In this document: piece by piece, positions 1 through 9,525 of the stretch
Numbering within the stretch: the stretch's first letter is position 1
How the letters are laid out: the number at the start of each line of letters is the position of its first letter
NCBI GenBank assembly: GCA_037893245.1
Contig: JBAIAA010000806.1
Location: 124,001 to 188,000, forward strand
Direction: 5' to 3'
Source of the DNA: Crossaster papposus
Taxonomy: Eukaryota > Echinodermata > Asteroidea > Velatida > Solasteridae
DNA: 64,000 nt
Notes under the pieces: generated by a model
Databases searched by the model: none
What the model was told of the DNA's origin: nothing
The model's input: only the letters and a program-made list of their open reading frames with translations
Made by a program: the position numbers and the translations under genes

Positions 1-306
1 TGGCGAATTTGAAACTCGTGTGTTAACGTTAACATTTTCAGAAAATCGAAATAAAATACTAACAAAGCATGCCCCGGGTCAAATTGCTAATTTTGCCATT
101 CCTGGAGGCCCCCTCTATCTCCTAACACCCAGCCCCTTCCCGGGGCATGCTTTCCTTCATGCCCTTATTTGTGGGCGGGGATTGTGTGCACAAACCTATG
201 GCGAATTTGAAACGCGTGTGTTAACGTTAACATTTTCAGAAAATAGAAATAAAATACTAACAAAGCATGCCCCGGGTCAAATTGCTAATTTTGCCATTCC
301 TGGAGG

Positions 307-323
307 CCCCCCCCCCCCCCCCC
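307..323 (+). repeat. Expanded C-run, C17
   Basis: The usual C6 after GGAGG is expanded to 17, making a 210-bp unit (199-408). The same unit carries GAAAATAG instead of GAAAATCG and GGGGTATGC instead of GGGGCATGC. Replication slippage is the simplest cause. Read errors in homopolymers could change the exact count. Confidence 0.85.
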
Positions 324-913
324 TCTATCTCCTAACACCCAGCCCCTTCCCGGGGTATGCTTTCCTTCATGCCCTTATTTGTGGGCGGGGATTGTGTGCA
401 CAAACCTATGGCGAATTTGAAACGCGTGTGTTAACGTTAATATTTTCAGAAAATCGAAATAAAATACTAACAAAGCATGCCCCGGGTCAAATTGCAAATT
501 TTGCCATTCCTGGAGGCCCCCCTCTATCTCCTAACACCCAGCCCCTTCCCGGGGCATGCTTTCCTTCATGCCCTTATTTGTGGGCGGGGATTGTGTGCAC
601 AAACCTATGGCGAATTTGAAACGCGTGTGTTAACGTTAAAATGTTCAGAAAATCGAAATAAAATACTAACAAAGCATGCCCCGGGTCAAATTGCTAATTT
701 TGCCATTCCTGGAGGCCCCCTCTATCTCCTAACACCCAGCCCCTTCCCGGGGCATGCTTTCCTTCATGCCCTTATTTGTGGGCGGGGATTGTGTGCACAA
801 ACCTATGGCGAATTTGAAACGCGTGTGTTAACGTTAAAGTTTTCAGAAAATCGAAATAAAATACTAACAAAACATGCCCCGGGTCAAATTGCTAATTTTG
901 CCATTCCTGGAGG

Positions 914-926
914 CCCCCCCCCCCCC
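914..926 (+). repeat. Expanded C-run, C13
   Basis: This run lies in a 206-bp unit (806-1011). It is also linked in cis to GGGGTATGC, but on a different unit background (AAGTTTTCAG and AAAACATGC). Confidence 0.85.
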
Positions 927-2018
927 TCTATCTCCTAACACCCAGCCCCTTCCCGGGGTATGCTTTCCTTCATGCCCTTATTTGTGGGCGGGGATTGTGT
1001 GCACAAACCTATGGCGAATTTGAAACGCGTGTGTTAACGTTAATATTTTCAGAAAATCGAAATAAAATACTAACAAAGCATGCCCCGGGTCAAATTGCTA
1101 ATTTTGCCATTCCTGGAGGCCCCCCTCTATCTCCTAACACCCAGCCCCTTCCCGGGGCATGCTTTCCTTCATGCCCTTATTTGTGGGCGGGGATTGTGTG
1201 CAGAAACCTATGGCGAATTTGAAACGCGTGTGTTAACGTTAAAATGTTCAGAAAATCGAAATAAAATACTAACAAAGCATGCCCCGGGTCAAATTGCTAA
1301 TTTTGCCATTCCTGGAGGCCCCCTCTATCTCCTAACACCCAGCCCCTTCCCGGGGCATGCTTTCCTTCATGCCCTTATTTGTGGGCGGGGATTGTGTGCA
1401 CAAACCTATGGCGAATTTGAAACGCGTGTGTTAACGTTAAAGTTTTCAGAAAATCGAAATAAAATACTAACAAAACATGCCCCGGGTCAAATTGCTAATT
1501 TTGCCATTCCTGGAGGCCCCCCTCTATCTCCTAACACCCAGCCCCTTCCCGGGGCATGCTTTCCTTCATGCCCTTATTTGTGGGCGGGGATTGTGTGCAC
1601 AAACCTATGGCGAATTTGAAACGCGTGTGTTAACGTTAATATTTTCAGAAAATCGAAATAAAATACTAACAAAGCATGCCCCGGGTCAAATTGCTAATTT
1701 TGCCATTCCTGGAGGCCCCCCTCCATCTCCTAACACCCAGCCCCTTCCCGGGGCATGCTTTCCTTCATGCCCTTATTTGTGGGCGGGGATTGTGTGCACA
1801 AACCTATGGCGAATTTGAAACGCGTGTGTTAACGTTAAAATTTTCAGAAAATCGAAATAAAATACTAACAAAGCATGCCCCGGGTCAAATTGCTAATTTT
1901 GCCATTCCTGGAGGCCCCCCTCTATCTCCTAACACCCAGCCCCTTCTCGGGGCATGCTTTCCTTCATGCCCTTATTTGTGGGCGGGGATTGTGTGCACAA
2001 ACCTATGGCGAATTTGAA

Positions 2019-2024
2019 ACGCGT
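2019..2024. other. ACGCGT site in reference monomer
   Basis: This 6-bp palindrome with two CpGs sits just upstream of the 14-bp palindrome in most units. It is replaced by ACTCGT in the units starting at 1, 3200, 7010, 10606, 12205 and 15792. It becomes ACGCGC in many units after 49 kb and CACGTG once, at 31535-31540. These changes are useful diagnostic marks for the higher-order repeats. Confidence 0.8.
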
Positions 2025-2025
2025 G

Positions 2026-2039
2026 TGTTAACGTTAACA
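2026..2039. other. 14-bp perfect palindrome TGTTAACGTTAACA
   Basis: The sequence is its own reverse complement and holds two GTTAAC hexamers around a central CG. The left half is almost invariant across the array, while the right edge is the most variable place in the monomer. After GTTAACGTTA the next bases read ACATTTT, AAATTTT, AAATGTT, AAGTTTT, ATATTTT, CAATTTT or AAATTCT in different units. Only the ACAT class keeps the full palindrome. A protein-binding role is possible but not shown. Confidence 0.85.
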
Positions 2040-2051
2040 TTTTCAGAAAAT
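2039..2051. other. 13-bp A/T dyad ATTTTC-A-GAAAAT
   Basis: Two complementary 6-base arms flank one A. The dyad touches the right end of the 14-bp palindrome, so bases 2026-2051 are almost entirely dyad-symmetric. Units of the AAATGTT and AAATTCT classes carry a mismatch in the left arm. Confidence 0.7.
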
Positions 2052-2053
2052 CG

Positions 2054-2068
2054 AAATAAAATACTAAC
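2054..2068 (+). other. AT-rich core with AATAAA and TACTAAC words
   Basis: AATAAA at 2055-2060 matches the polyadenylation hexamer and TACTAAC at 2062-2068 matches the yeast branch-point consensus. Both recur in nearly every unit. Exceptions are AATAAACTAC in units from 52754, 55540 and 59122, and AATAATAAC in units from 53152, 55938, 57530, 58525 and 59321. No transcript context supports RNA processing here, so these are recorded as sequence words only. Confidence 0.5.
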
Positions 2069-2159
2069 AAAGCATGCCCCGGGTCAAATTGCTAATTTTG
2101 CCATTCCTGGAGGCCCCCCTCTATCTCCTAACACCCAGCCCCTTCCCGGGGCATGCTTT
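2069..2159. repeat. 15-bp perfect inverted repeat with 61-bp spacer
   Basis: AAAGCATGCCCCGGG at 2069-2083 is the exact reverse complement of CCCGGGGCATGCTTT at 2145-2159. The arms are GC-rich and each contains GCATGC and CCCGGG. The 61-bp spacer contains the C-run and C-tract cluster. Most units keep both arms intact. Breaks occur in units with CCCAGGG, GGGGTATGC, GGGCATGATT or GGGACATGC, and where one base of either arm is lost (units from 31322, 32118, 42431, 47980 and 50168). A hairpin or cruciform is plausible from the sequence but unproven. Confidence 0.9.
2114..2147 (-). other. C-tract cluster; possible G-quadruplex or i-motif
   Basis: On the + strand four C-tracts follow each other: C6 at 2114-2119, C3 at 2134-2136, C4 at 2139-2142 and C3 at 2145-2147, with spacers of 14, 2 and 2 bases. 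The complementary strand therefore has four G-tracts of at least three, which meets a relaxed quadruplex pattern with one long loop. The cluster lies entirely in the loop of the 15-bp inverted repeat, up to its right arm. Confidence 0.5.
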
Positions 2160-2170
2160 CCTTCATGCCC
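2149..2170. other. Small hairpin GGGCATG / CATGCCC
   Basis: Seven-base complementary arms flank the 8-base loop CTTTCCTT. The left arm overlaps the right arm of the 15-bp inverted repeat, so the two structures compete for the same bases. Confidence 0.6.
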
Positions 2171-2178
2171 TTATTTGT

Positions 2179-2186
2179 GGGCGGGG
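2179..2186 (+). other. GC box-like word GGGCGGGG
   Basis: The word matches the Sp1/KLF GC-box core and recurs in most of the roughly 320 units. Common variants are GGGCGTGG, GGGCGGTG and GGTCGGGG, which track with particular higher-order repeat classes. Promoter activity is not implied by the sequence alone. Confidence 0.45.
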
Positions 2187-2190
2187 ATTG

Positions 2191-2198
2191 TGTGCACA
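2191..2198. other. 8-bp palindrome TGTGCACA
   Basis: The palindrome lies ten bases before the end of the unit and is highly conserved. Rare changes include GTTTGCAC in the units from 37081, 38662, 41238, 44211 and 46787, and GTATGCAC in the units from 56137, 60913 and 63762. Confidence 0.6.
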
Positions 2199-3505
2199 AA
2201 CCTATGGCGAATTTGAAACGCGTGTGTTAACGTTAAAGTTTTCAGAAAATCGAAATAAAATACTAACAAAACATGCCCCGGGTCAAATTGCTAATTTTGC
2301 CATTCCTGGAGGCCCCCCTCTATCTCCTAACACCCAGCCCCTTCCCGGGGCATGCTTTCCTTCATGCCCTTATTTGTGGGCGGGGATTGTGTGCACAAAC
2401 CTATGGCGAATTTGAAACGCGTGTGTTAACGTTAATATTTTCAGAAAATCGAAATAAAATACTAACAAAGCATGCCCCGGGTCAAATTGCTAATTTTGCC
2501 ATTCCTGGAGGCCCCCCTCCATCTCCTAACACCCAGCCCCTTCCCGGGGCATGCTTTCCTTCATGCCCTTATTTGTGGGCGGGGATTGTGTGCACAAACC
2601 TATGGCGAATTTGAAACGCGTGTGTTAACGTTAAAATTTTCAGAAAATCGAAATAAAATACTAACAAAGCATGCCCCGGGTCAAATTGCTAATTTTGCCA
2701 TTCCTGGAGGCCCCCCTCTATCTCCTAACACCCAGCCCCTTCTCGGGGCATGCTTTCCTTCATGCCCTTATTTGTGGGCGGGGATTGTGTGCACAAACCT
2801 ATGGCGAATTTGAAACGCGTGTGTTAACGTTAACATTTTCAGAAAATCGAAATAAAATACTAACAAAGCATGCCCCGGGTCAAATTGCTAATTTTGCCAT
2901 TCCTGGAGGCCCCCCTCTATCTCCTAACACCCAGCCCCTTCCCGGGGCATGCTTTCCTTCATGCCCTTATTTGTGGGCGGGGATTGTGTGCACAAATCTA
3001 TGGCGAATTTGAAACGCGTGTGTTAACGTTAAAATTTTCAGAAAATCGAAATAAAATACTAACAAAGCATGCCCCGGGTCAAATTGCTAATGTTGCTATT
3101 CCTGGAGGCCCCCCTCTATCTCCTAACACCCAGCCCCTTCCCGGGGCATGCTTTCCTTCATGCCCTTATTTGTGGGCGTGGATTGTGTGCACAAACCTAT
3201 GGCGAATTTGAAACTCGTGTGTTAACGTTAACATTTTCAGAAAATCGAAATAAAATACTAACAAAGCATGCCCCGGGTCAAATTGCTAATTTTGCCATTC
3301 CTGGAGGCCCCCTCTATCTCCTAACACCCAGCCCCTTCCCGGGGCATGCTTTCCTTCATGCCCTTATTTGTGGGCGGGGATTGTGTGCACAAACCTATGG
3401 CGAATTTGAAACGCGTGTGTTAACGTTAACATTTTCAGAAAATAGAAATAAAATACTAACAAAGCATGCCCCGGGTCAAATTGCTAATTTTGCCATTCCT
3501 GGAGG

Positions 3506-3531
3506 CCCCCCCCCCCCCCCCCCCCCCCCCC
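3506..3531 (+). repeat. Longest C-run, C26
   Basis: A 26-base C homopolymer makes a 219-bp unit (3398-3616), the longest in the window. It is the copy of the C17 unit 16 monomers upstream, so the tract changed by nine bases since that duplication while most flanking bases stayed the same. On the other strand the tract alone is a G-run able to form quadruplex. Confidence 0.85.
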
Positions 3532-4121
3532 TCTATCTCCTAACACCCAGCCCCTTCCCGGGGTATGCTTTCCTTCATGCCCTTATTTGTGGGCGGGGAT
3601 TGTGTGCACAAACCTATGGCGAATTTGAAACGCGTGTGTTAACGTTAATATTTTCAGAAAATCGAAATAAAATACTAACAAAGCATGCCCCGGGTCAAAT
3701 TGCTAATTTTGCCATTCCTGGAGGCCCCCCTCTATCTCCTAACACCCAGCCCCTTCCCGGGGCATGCTTTCCTTCATGCCCTTATTTGTGGGCGGGGATT
3801 GTGTGCACAAACCTATGGCGAATTTGAAACGCGTGTGTTAACGTTAAAATGTTCAGAAAATCGAAATAAAATACTAACAAAGCATGCCCCGGGTCAAATT
3901 GCTAATTTTGCCATTCCTGGAGGCCCCCTCTATCTCCTAACACCCAGCCCCTTCCCGGGGCATGCTTTCCTTCATGCCCTTATTTGTGGGCGGGGATTGT
4001 GTGCACAAACCTATGGCGAATTTGAAACGCGTGTGTTAACGTTAAAGTTTTCAGAAAATCGAAATAAAATACTAACAAAACATGCCCCGGGTCAAATTGC
4101 TAATTTTGCCATTCCTGGAGG

Positions 4122-4132
4122 CCCCCCCCCCC
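4122..4132 (+). repeat. Expanded C-run, C11
   Basis: This is the copy of the C13 tract at 914-926 in the second 16-mer block, now two bases shorter, in a 204-bp unit (4014-4217). Confidence 0.85.
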
Positions 4133-5211
4133 TCTATCTCCTAACACCCAGCCCCTTCCCGGGGTATGCTTTCCTTCATGCCCTTATTTGTGGGCGGGGA
4201 TTGTGTGCACAAACCTATGGCGAATTTGAAACGCGTGTGTTAACGTTAATATTTTCAGAAAATCGAAATAAAATACTAACAAAGCATGCCCCGGGTCAAA
4301 TTGCTAATTTTGCCATTCCTGGAGGCCCCCCTCTATCTCCTAACACCCAGCCCCTTCCCGGGGCATGCTTTCCTTCATGCCCTTATTTGTGGGCGGGGAT
4401 TGTGTGCACAAACCTATGGCGAATTTGAAACGCGTGTGTTAACGTTAAAATGTTCAGAAAATCGAAATAAAATACTAACAAAGCATGCCCCGGGTCAAAT
4501 TGCTAATTTTGCCATTCCTGGAGGCCCCCTCTATCTCCTAACACCCAGCCCCTTCCCGGGGCATGCTTTCCTTCATGCCCTTATTTGTGGGCGGGGATTG
4601 TGTGCACAAACCTATGGCGAATTTGAAACGCGTGTGTTAACGTTAAAGTTTTCAGAAAATCGAAATAAAATACTAACAAAACATGCCCCGGGTCAAATTG
4701 CTAATTTTGCCATTCCTGGAGGCCCCCCTCTATCTCCTAACACCCAGCCCCTTCCCGGGGCATGCTTTCCTTCATGCCCTTATTTGTGGGCGGGGATTGT
4801 GTGCACAAACCTATGGCGAATTTGAAACGCGTGTGTTAACGTTAATATTTTCAGAAAATCGAAATAAAATACTAACAAAGCATGCCCCGGGTCAAATTGC
4901 TAATTTTGCCATTCCTGGAGGCCCCCCTCCATCTCCTAACACCCAGCCCCTTCCCGGGGCATGCTTTCCTTCATGCCCTTATTTGTGGGCGGGGATTGTG
5001 TGCACAAACCTATGGCGAATTTGAAACGCGTGTGTTAACGTTAAAATTTTCAGAAAATCGAAATAAAATACTAACAAAGCATGCCCCGGGTCAAATTGCT
5101 AATTTTGCCATTCCTGGAGGCCCCCCTCTATCTCCTAACACCCAGCCCCTTCTCGGGGCATGCTTTCCTTCATGCCCTTATTTGTGGGCGGGGATTGTGT
5201 GCACAAACCTA

Positions 5212-5409
5212 TGGCGAATTTGAAACGCGTGTGTTAACGTTAACATTTTCAGAAAATCGAAATAAAATACTAACAAAGCATGCCCCGGGTCAAATTGCTA
5301 ATGTTGCCATTCCTGGAGGCCCCCTCTATCTCCTACCACGCAGCCCCTTCCCGGGGCATGATTTCCTTCATGCCCTTATTTGTGGGCGGGGATTGTGTGC
5401 ACAAACCTA
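5212..5409 (+). repeat. Variant subfamily unit, CACGCAG / CATGATT type
   Basis: Three linked changes mark this subfamily: ATGTTGCC for TTTTGCC, CTACCACGCAG for CTAACACCCAG, and GGCATGATTT for GGCATGCTTT. Other members start at 8808, 13207 (which keeps CATGCTT), 13406, 14200, 14797, 16791, 17390, 17589, 18385, 19779, 20973, 22168 and 22367. Those at 14200, 17390, 17589, 18385, 20973, 22168 and 22367 also have CCCAGGG, so both arms of the 15-bp inverted repeat are altered. I found none after about 22.6 kb. Confidence 0.8.
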
Positions 5410-5915
5410 TGGCGAATTTGAAACGCGTGTGTTAACGTTAAAAGTTTCAGAAAATCGAAATAAAATACTAACAAAGCATGCCCCGGGTCAAATTACTAAT
5501 TTTGCCATTCCTGGAGGCCCCCCTCTATCTCCTAACACCCAGCCCCTTCCCGGGGCATGCTTTCCTTCATGCCCTTATTTGTGGGCGGTGATTGTGTGCA
5601 CAAACCTATGGCGAATTTGAAACGCGTGTGTTAACGTTAACATTTTCAGAAAATCGAAATAAAATACTAACAAAGCATGCCCCGGGTCAAATTGCTAATT
5701 TTGCCATTCCTGGAGGCCCCCCTCTATCTCCTAACACCCAGCCCCTTCCCGGGGCATGCTTTCCTTCATGCCCTTATTTGTGGGCGTGGATTGTGTGCAC
5801 AAACCTATGGCGAATTTGAAACGCGTGTGTTAACGTTAACATTTTCAGAAAATAGAAATAAAATACTAACAAAGCATGCCCCGGGTCAAATTGCTAATTT
5901 TGCCATTCCTGGAGG

Positions 5916-5929
5916 CCCCTTCCCCCCCC
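5916..5929 (+). repeat. Interrupted C-tract C4-TT-C8, copy 1
   Basis: CCCC-TT-C8 replaces C6 in a 207-bp unit (5808-6014) with GAAAATAG and GGGGTATGC. The same interrupted tract recurs at 7515, 9512, 11111 and 12511 with constant length, unlike the pure runs. Confidence 0.85.
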
Positions 5930-7514
5930 TCTATCTCCTAACACCCAGCCCCTTCCCGGGGTATGCTTTCCTTCATGCCCTTATTTGTGGGCGGGGATTG
6001 TGTGCACAAACCTATGGCGAATTTGAAACGCGTGTGTTAACGTTAACATTTTCAGAAAATCGAAATAAAATACTAACAAAGCATGCCCCGGGTCAAATTG
6101 CTAATTTTGCCATTCCTGGAGGCCCCCCTCTATCTCCTAACACCCAGCCCCTTCCCGGGGCATGCTTTCCTTCATGCCCTTATTTGTGGGCGGGGATTGT
6201 GTGCACAAACCTATGGCGAATTTGAAACGCGTGTGTTAACGTTAATATTTTCAGAAAATCGAAATAAAATACTAACAAAGCATGCCCCGGGTCAAATTGC
6301 TAATTTTGCCATTCCTGGAGGCCCCCCTCTATCTCCTAACACCCAGCCCCTTCCCGGGGCATGCTTTCCTTCATGCCCTTATTTGTGGGCGGTGATTGTG
6401 TGCACAAACCTATGGCGAATTTGAAACGCGTGTGTTAACGTTAACATTTTCAGAAAATCGAAATAAAATACTAACAAAGCATGCCCCGGGTCAAATTGCT
6501 AATTTTGCCATTCCTGGAGGCCCCCCTCTATCTCCTAACACCCAGCCCCTTCCCGGGGCATGCTTTCCTTCATGCCCTTATTTGTGGGCGGGGATTGTGT
6601 GCACAAACCTATGGCGAATTTGAAACGCGTGTGTTAACGTTAACATTTTCAGAAAATCGAAATAAAATACTAACAAAGCATGCCCCGGGTCAAATTGCTA
6701 ATTTTGCCATTCCTGGAGGCCCCCCTCTATCTCCTAACACCCAGCCCCTTCCCGGGGCATGCTTTCCTTCATGCCCTTATTTGTGGGCGGGGATTGTGTG
6801 CACAAATCTATGGCGAATTTGAAACGCGTGTGTTAACGTTAAAATTTTCAGAAAATCGAAATAAAATACTAACAAAGCATGCCCCGGGTCAAATTGCTAA
6901 TGTTGCTATTCCTGGAGGCCCCCCTCTATCTCCTAACACCCAGCCCCTTCCCGGGGCATGCTTTCCTTCATGCCCTTATTTGTGGGCGTGGATTGTGTGC
7001 ACAAACCTATGGCGAATTTGAAACTCGTGTGTTAACGTTAACATTCTCAGAAAATCGAAATAAAATACTAACAAAGCATGCCCCGGGTCAAATTGCTAAT
7101 TTTGCCATTCCTGGAGGCCCCCTCTATCTCCTAACACCCAGCTCCTTCCCGGGGCATGCTTTCCTTCATGCCCTTATTTGTGGGCGGGGATTGTGTGCAC
7201 AAACCTATGGCGAATTTGAAACGCGTGTGTTAACGTTAACATTTTCAGAAAATAGAAATAAAATACTAACAAAGCATGCCCCGGGTCAAATTGCTAATTT
7301 TGCCATTCCTGGAGGCCCCCCTCTATCTCCTAACACCCAGCCCCTTCCCGGGGCATGCTTTCCTTCATGCCCTTATTTGTGGGCGTGGATTGTGTGCACA
7401 AACCTATGGCGAATTTGAAACGCGTGTGTTAACGTTAACATTTTCAGAAAATAGAAATAAAATACTAACAAAGCATGCCCCGGGTCAAATTGCTAATTTT
7501 GCCATTCCTGGAGG

Positions 7515-7528
7515 CCCCTTCCCCCCCC
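7515..7528 (+). repeat. Interrupted C-tract C4-TT-C8, copy 2
   Basis: Identical tract 1,599 bp (eight units) after copy 1, in the unit 7407-7613. Confidence 0.85.
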
Positions 7529-9511
7529 TCTATCTCCTAACACCCAGCCCCTTCCCGGGGTATGCTTTCCTTCATGCCCTTATTTGTGGGCGGGGATTGT
7601 GTGCACAAACCTATGGCGAATTTGAAACGCGTGTGTTAACGTTAACATTTTCAGAAAATCGAAATAAAATACTAACAAAGCATGCCCCGGGTCAAATTGC
7701 TAATTTTGCCATTCCTGGAGGCCCCCCTCTATCTCCTAACACCCAGCCCCTTCCCGGGGCATGCTTTCCTTCATGCCCTTATTTGTGGGCGGGGATTGTG
7801 TGCACAAACCTATGGCGAATTTGAAACGCGTGTGTTAACGTTAATATTTTCAGAAAATCGAAATAAAATACTAACAAAGCATGCCCCGGGTCAAATTGCT
7901 AATTTTGCCATTCCTGGAGGCCCCCCTCTATCTCCTAACACCCAGCCCCTTCCCGGGGCATGCTTTCCTTCATGCCCTTATTTGTGGGCGGTGATTGTGT
8001 GCACAAACCTATGGCGAATTTGAAACGCGTGTGTTAACGTTAACATTTTCAGAAAATCGAAATAAAATACTAACAAAGCATGCCCCGGGTCAAATTGCTA
8101 ATTTTGCCATTCCTGGAGGCCCCCCTCTATCTCCTAACACCCAGCCCCTTCCCGGGGCATGCTTTCCTTCATGCCCTTATTTGTGGGCGGGGATTGTGTG
8201 CACAAACCTATGGCGAATTTGAAACGCGTGTGTTAACGTTAACATTTTCAGAAAATCGAAATAAAATACTAACAAAACATGCCCCGGGTCAAATTGCTAA
8301 TTTTGCCATTCCTGGAGGCCCCCCTCTATCTCCTAACACCCAGCCCCTTCCCGGGGCATGCTTTCCTTCATGCCCTTATTTGTGGGCGGGGATTGTGTGC
8401 ACAAACCTATGGCGAATTTGAAACGCGTGTGTTAACGTTAATATTTTCAGAAAATCGAAATAAAATACTAACAAAGCATGCCCCGGGTCAAATTGCTAAT
8501 TTTGCCATTCCTGGAGGCCCCCCTCCATCTCCTAACACCCAGCCCCTTCCCGGGGCATGCTTTCCTTCATGCCCTTATTTGTGGGCGGGGATTGTGTGCA
8601 CAAACCTATGGCGAATTTGAAACGCGTGTGTTAACGTTAAAATTTTCAGAAAATCGAAATAAAATACTAACAAAGCATGCCCCGGGTCAAATTGCTAATT
8701 TTGCCATTCCTGGAGGCCCCCCTCTATCTCCTAACACCCAGCCCCTTCTCGGGGCATGCTTTCCTTCATGCCCTTATTTGTGGGCGGGGATTGTGTGCAC
8801 AAACCTATGGCGAATTTGAAACGCGTGTGTTAACGTTAACATTTTCAGAAAATCGAAATAAAATACTAACAAAGCATGCCCCGGGTCAAATTGCTAATGT
8901 TGCCATTCCTGGAGGCCCCCTCTATCTCCTACCACGCAGCCCCTTCCCGGGGCATGATTTCCTTCATGCCCTTATTTGTGGGCGGGGATTGTGTGCACAA
9001 ACCTATGGCGAATTTGAAACGCGTGTGTTAACGTTAAAAGTTTCAGAAAATCGAAATAAAATACTAACAAAGCATGCCCCGGGTCAAATTACTAATTTTG
9101 CCATTCCTGGAGGCCCCCCTCTATCTCCTAACACCCAGCCCCTTCCCGGGGCATGCTTTCCTTCATGCCCTTATTTGTGGGCGGTGATTGTGTGCACAAA
9201 CCTATGGCGAATTTGAAACGCGTGTGTTAACGTTAACATTTTCAGAAAATCGAAATAAAATACTAACAAAGCATGCCCCGGGTCAAATTGCTAATTTTGC
9301 CATTCCTGGAGGCCCCCCTCTATCTCCTAACACCCAGCCCCTTCCCGGGGCATGCTTTCCTTCATGCCCTTATTTGTGGGCGTGGATTGTGTGCACAAAC
9401 CTATGGCGAATTTGAAACGCGTGTGTTAACGTTAACATTTTCAGAAAATAGAAATAAAATACTAACAAAGCATGCCCCGGGTCAAATTGCTAATTTTGCC
9501 ATTCCTGGAGG

Positions 9512-9525
9512 CCCCTTCCCCCCCC
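9512..9525 (+). repeat. Interrupted C-tract C4-TT-C8, copy 3
   Basis: Identical tract 3,596 bp after copy 1, showing the 18-monomer period of this domain; it lies in the unit 9404-9610. Confidence 0.85.

Larger units (their letters stand above)
2006..2204 (+). repeat. Reference satellite monomer (199 bp)
   Basis: This unit matches the majority base at nearly every position and serves as the reference. Its composition is 54 C, 40 G and 105 A+T, so G+C is 47.2%. The first 70 bases are AT-rich and the rest is GC-rich. It carries eight CpG dinucleotides against about 10.9 expected from base content. In order it holds ACGCGT, a 14-bp palindrome, a 13-bp A/T dyad, AATAAA, TACTAAC, the left arm of a 15-bp inverted repeat, a C6 run, a C-tract cluster, the right arm, a small hairpin, a GC box and TGTGCACA. 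The period is close to typical nucleosome repeat lengths, but any link to nucleosome phasing is inference. Confidence 0.95.
1409..3000. repeat. 796-bp four-monomer tandem duplication
   Basis: Units 1409-2204 and 2205-3000 carry the same ordered set of marks: AAGTTTT with AAAACATGC, then ATATTTT with CCATCTCC, then AAATTTT with CTTCTCGGGG, then ACATTTT. The first three also recur from 4615 and (partly) from 8211. Confidence 0.85.
1..3199. repeat. 16-monomer higher-order block, copy 1
   Basis: Sixteen units start with an ACTCGT unit carrying C5, followed by the C17 unit, and end with a unit carrying TGTTGCTATT and GGGCGTGG (3001-3199). Units 1-10 (1-2005) reappear in the same order from 3200, with the same short (C5) and long C-run units. 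Internal differences are few, for example GCAAATT against GCTAATT near 494 and GTGCAGAAAC near 1199. Confidence 0.8.
3200..5211. repeat. 16-monomer block, partial copy 2 (10 units)
   Basis: The first ten units of the preceding block are repeated in order (198, 219, 199, 198, 204, 199 and 198 bp, then 199-bp units). The match ends inside the next unit, near 5300, where a CACGCAG-type unit (5212-5409) replaces the expected one. Confidence 0.8.
4615..8210. repeat. 18-monomer, 3,596-bp HOR, copy 1
   Basis: Eighteen units from the AAAACATGC unit at 4615 repeat at a shift of 3,596 bp. Marks inside include the CACGCAG unit at 5212, two C4-TT-C8 units, the TGTTGCTATT unit at 6811 and the ACTCGT unit at 7010. 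The start units differ (AAGTTTT against ACATTTT), so the real crossover lies about 25-65 bases inside the first unit of each copy. Confidence 0.85.

Noticed and set aside
2055..2060. AATAAA as a real polyadenylation signal
   Set aside because: It is a common 6-base word in AT-rich DNA, repeated hundreds of times without any gene upstream. A GT-rich element is only about 120 bases downstream.
2041..2068. Intron signals: TTTTCAG (3' splice-like) and TACTAAC (branch-point-like)
   Set aside because: The order is wrong (TTTTCAG lies upstream of TACTAAC), no donor site or coding context exists, and both words recur in every unit as part of the satellite.
2006..2204. CENP-B box
   Set aside because: No match to TTCGNNNNANNCGGG in either strand of the reference unit. 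TTCG occurs only in the reverse complement of TCGAA and lacks the downstream CGGG.
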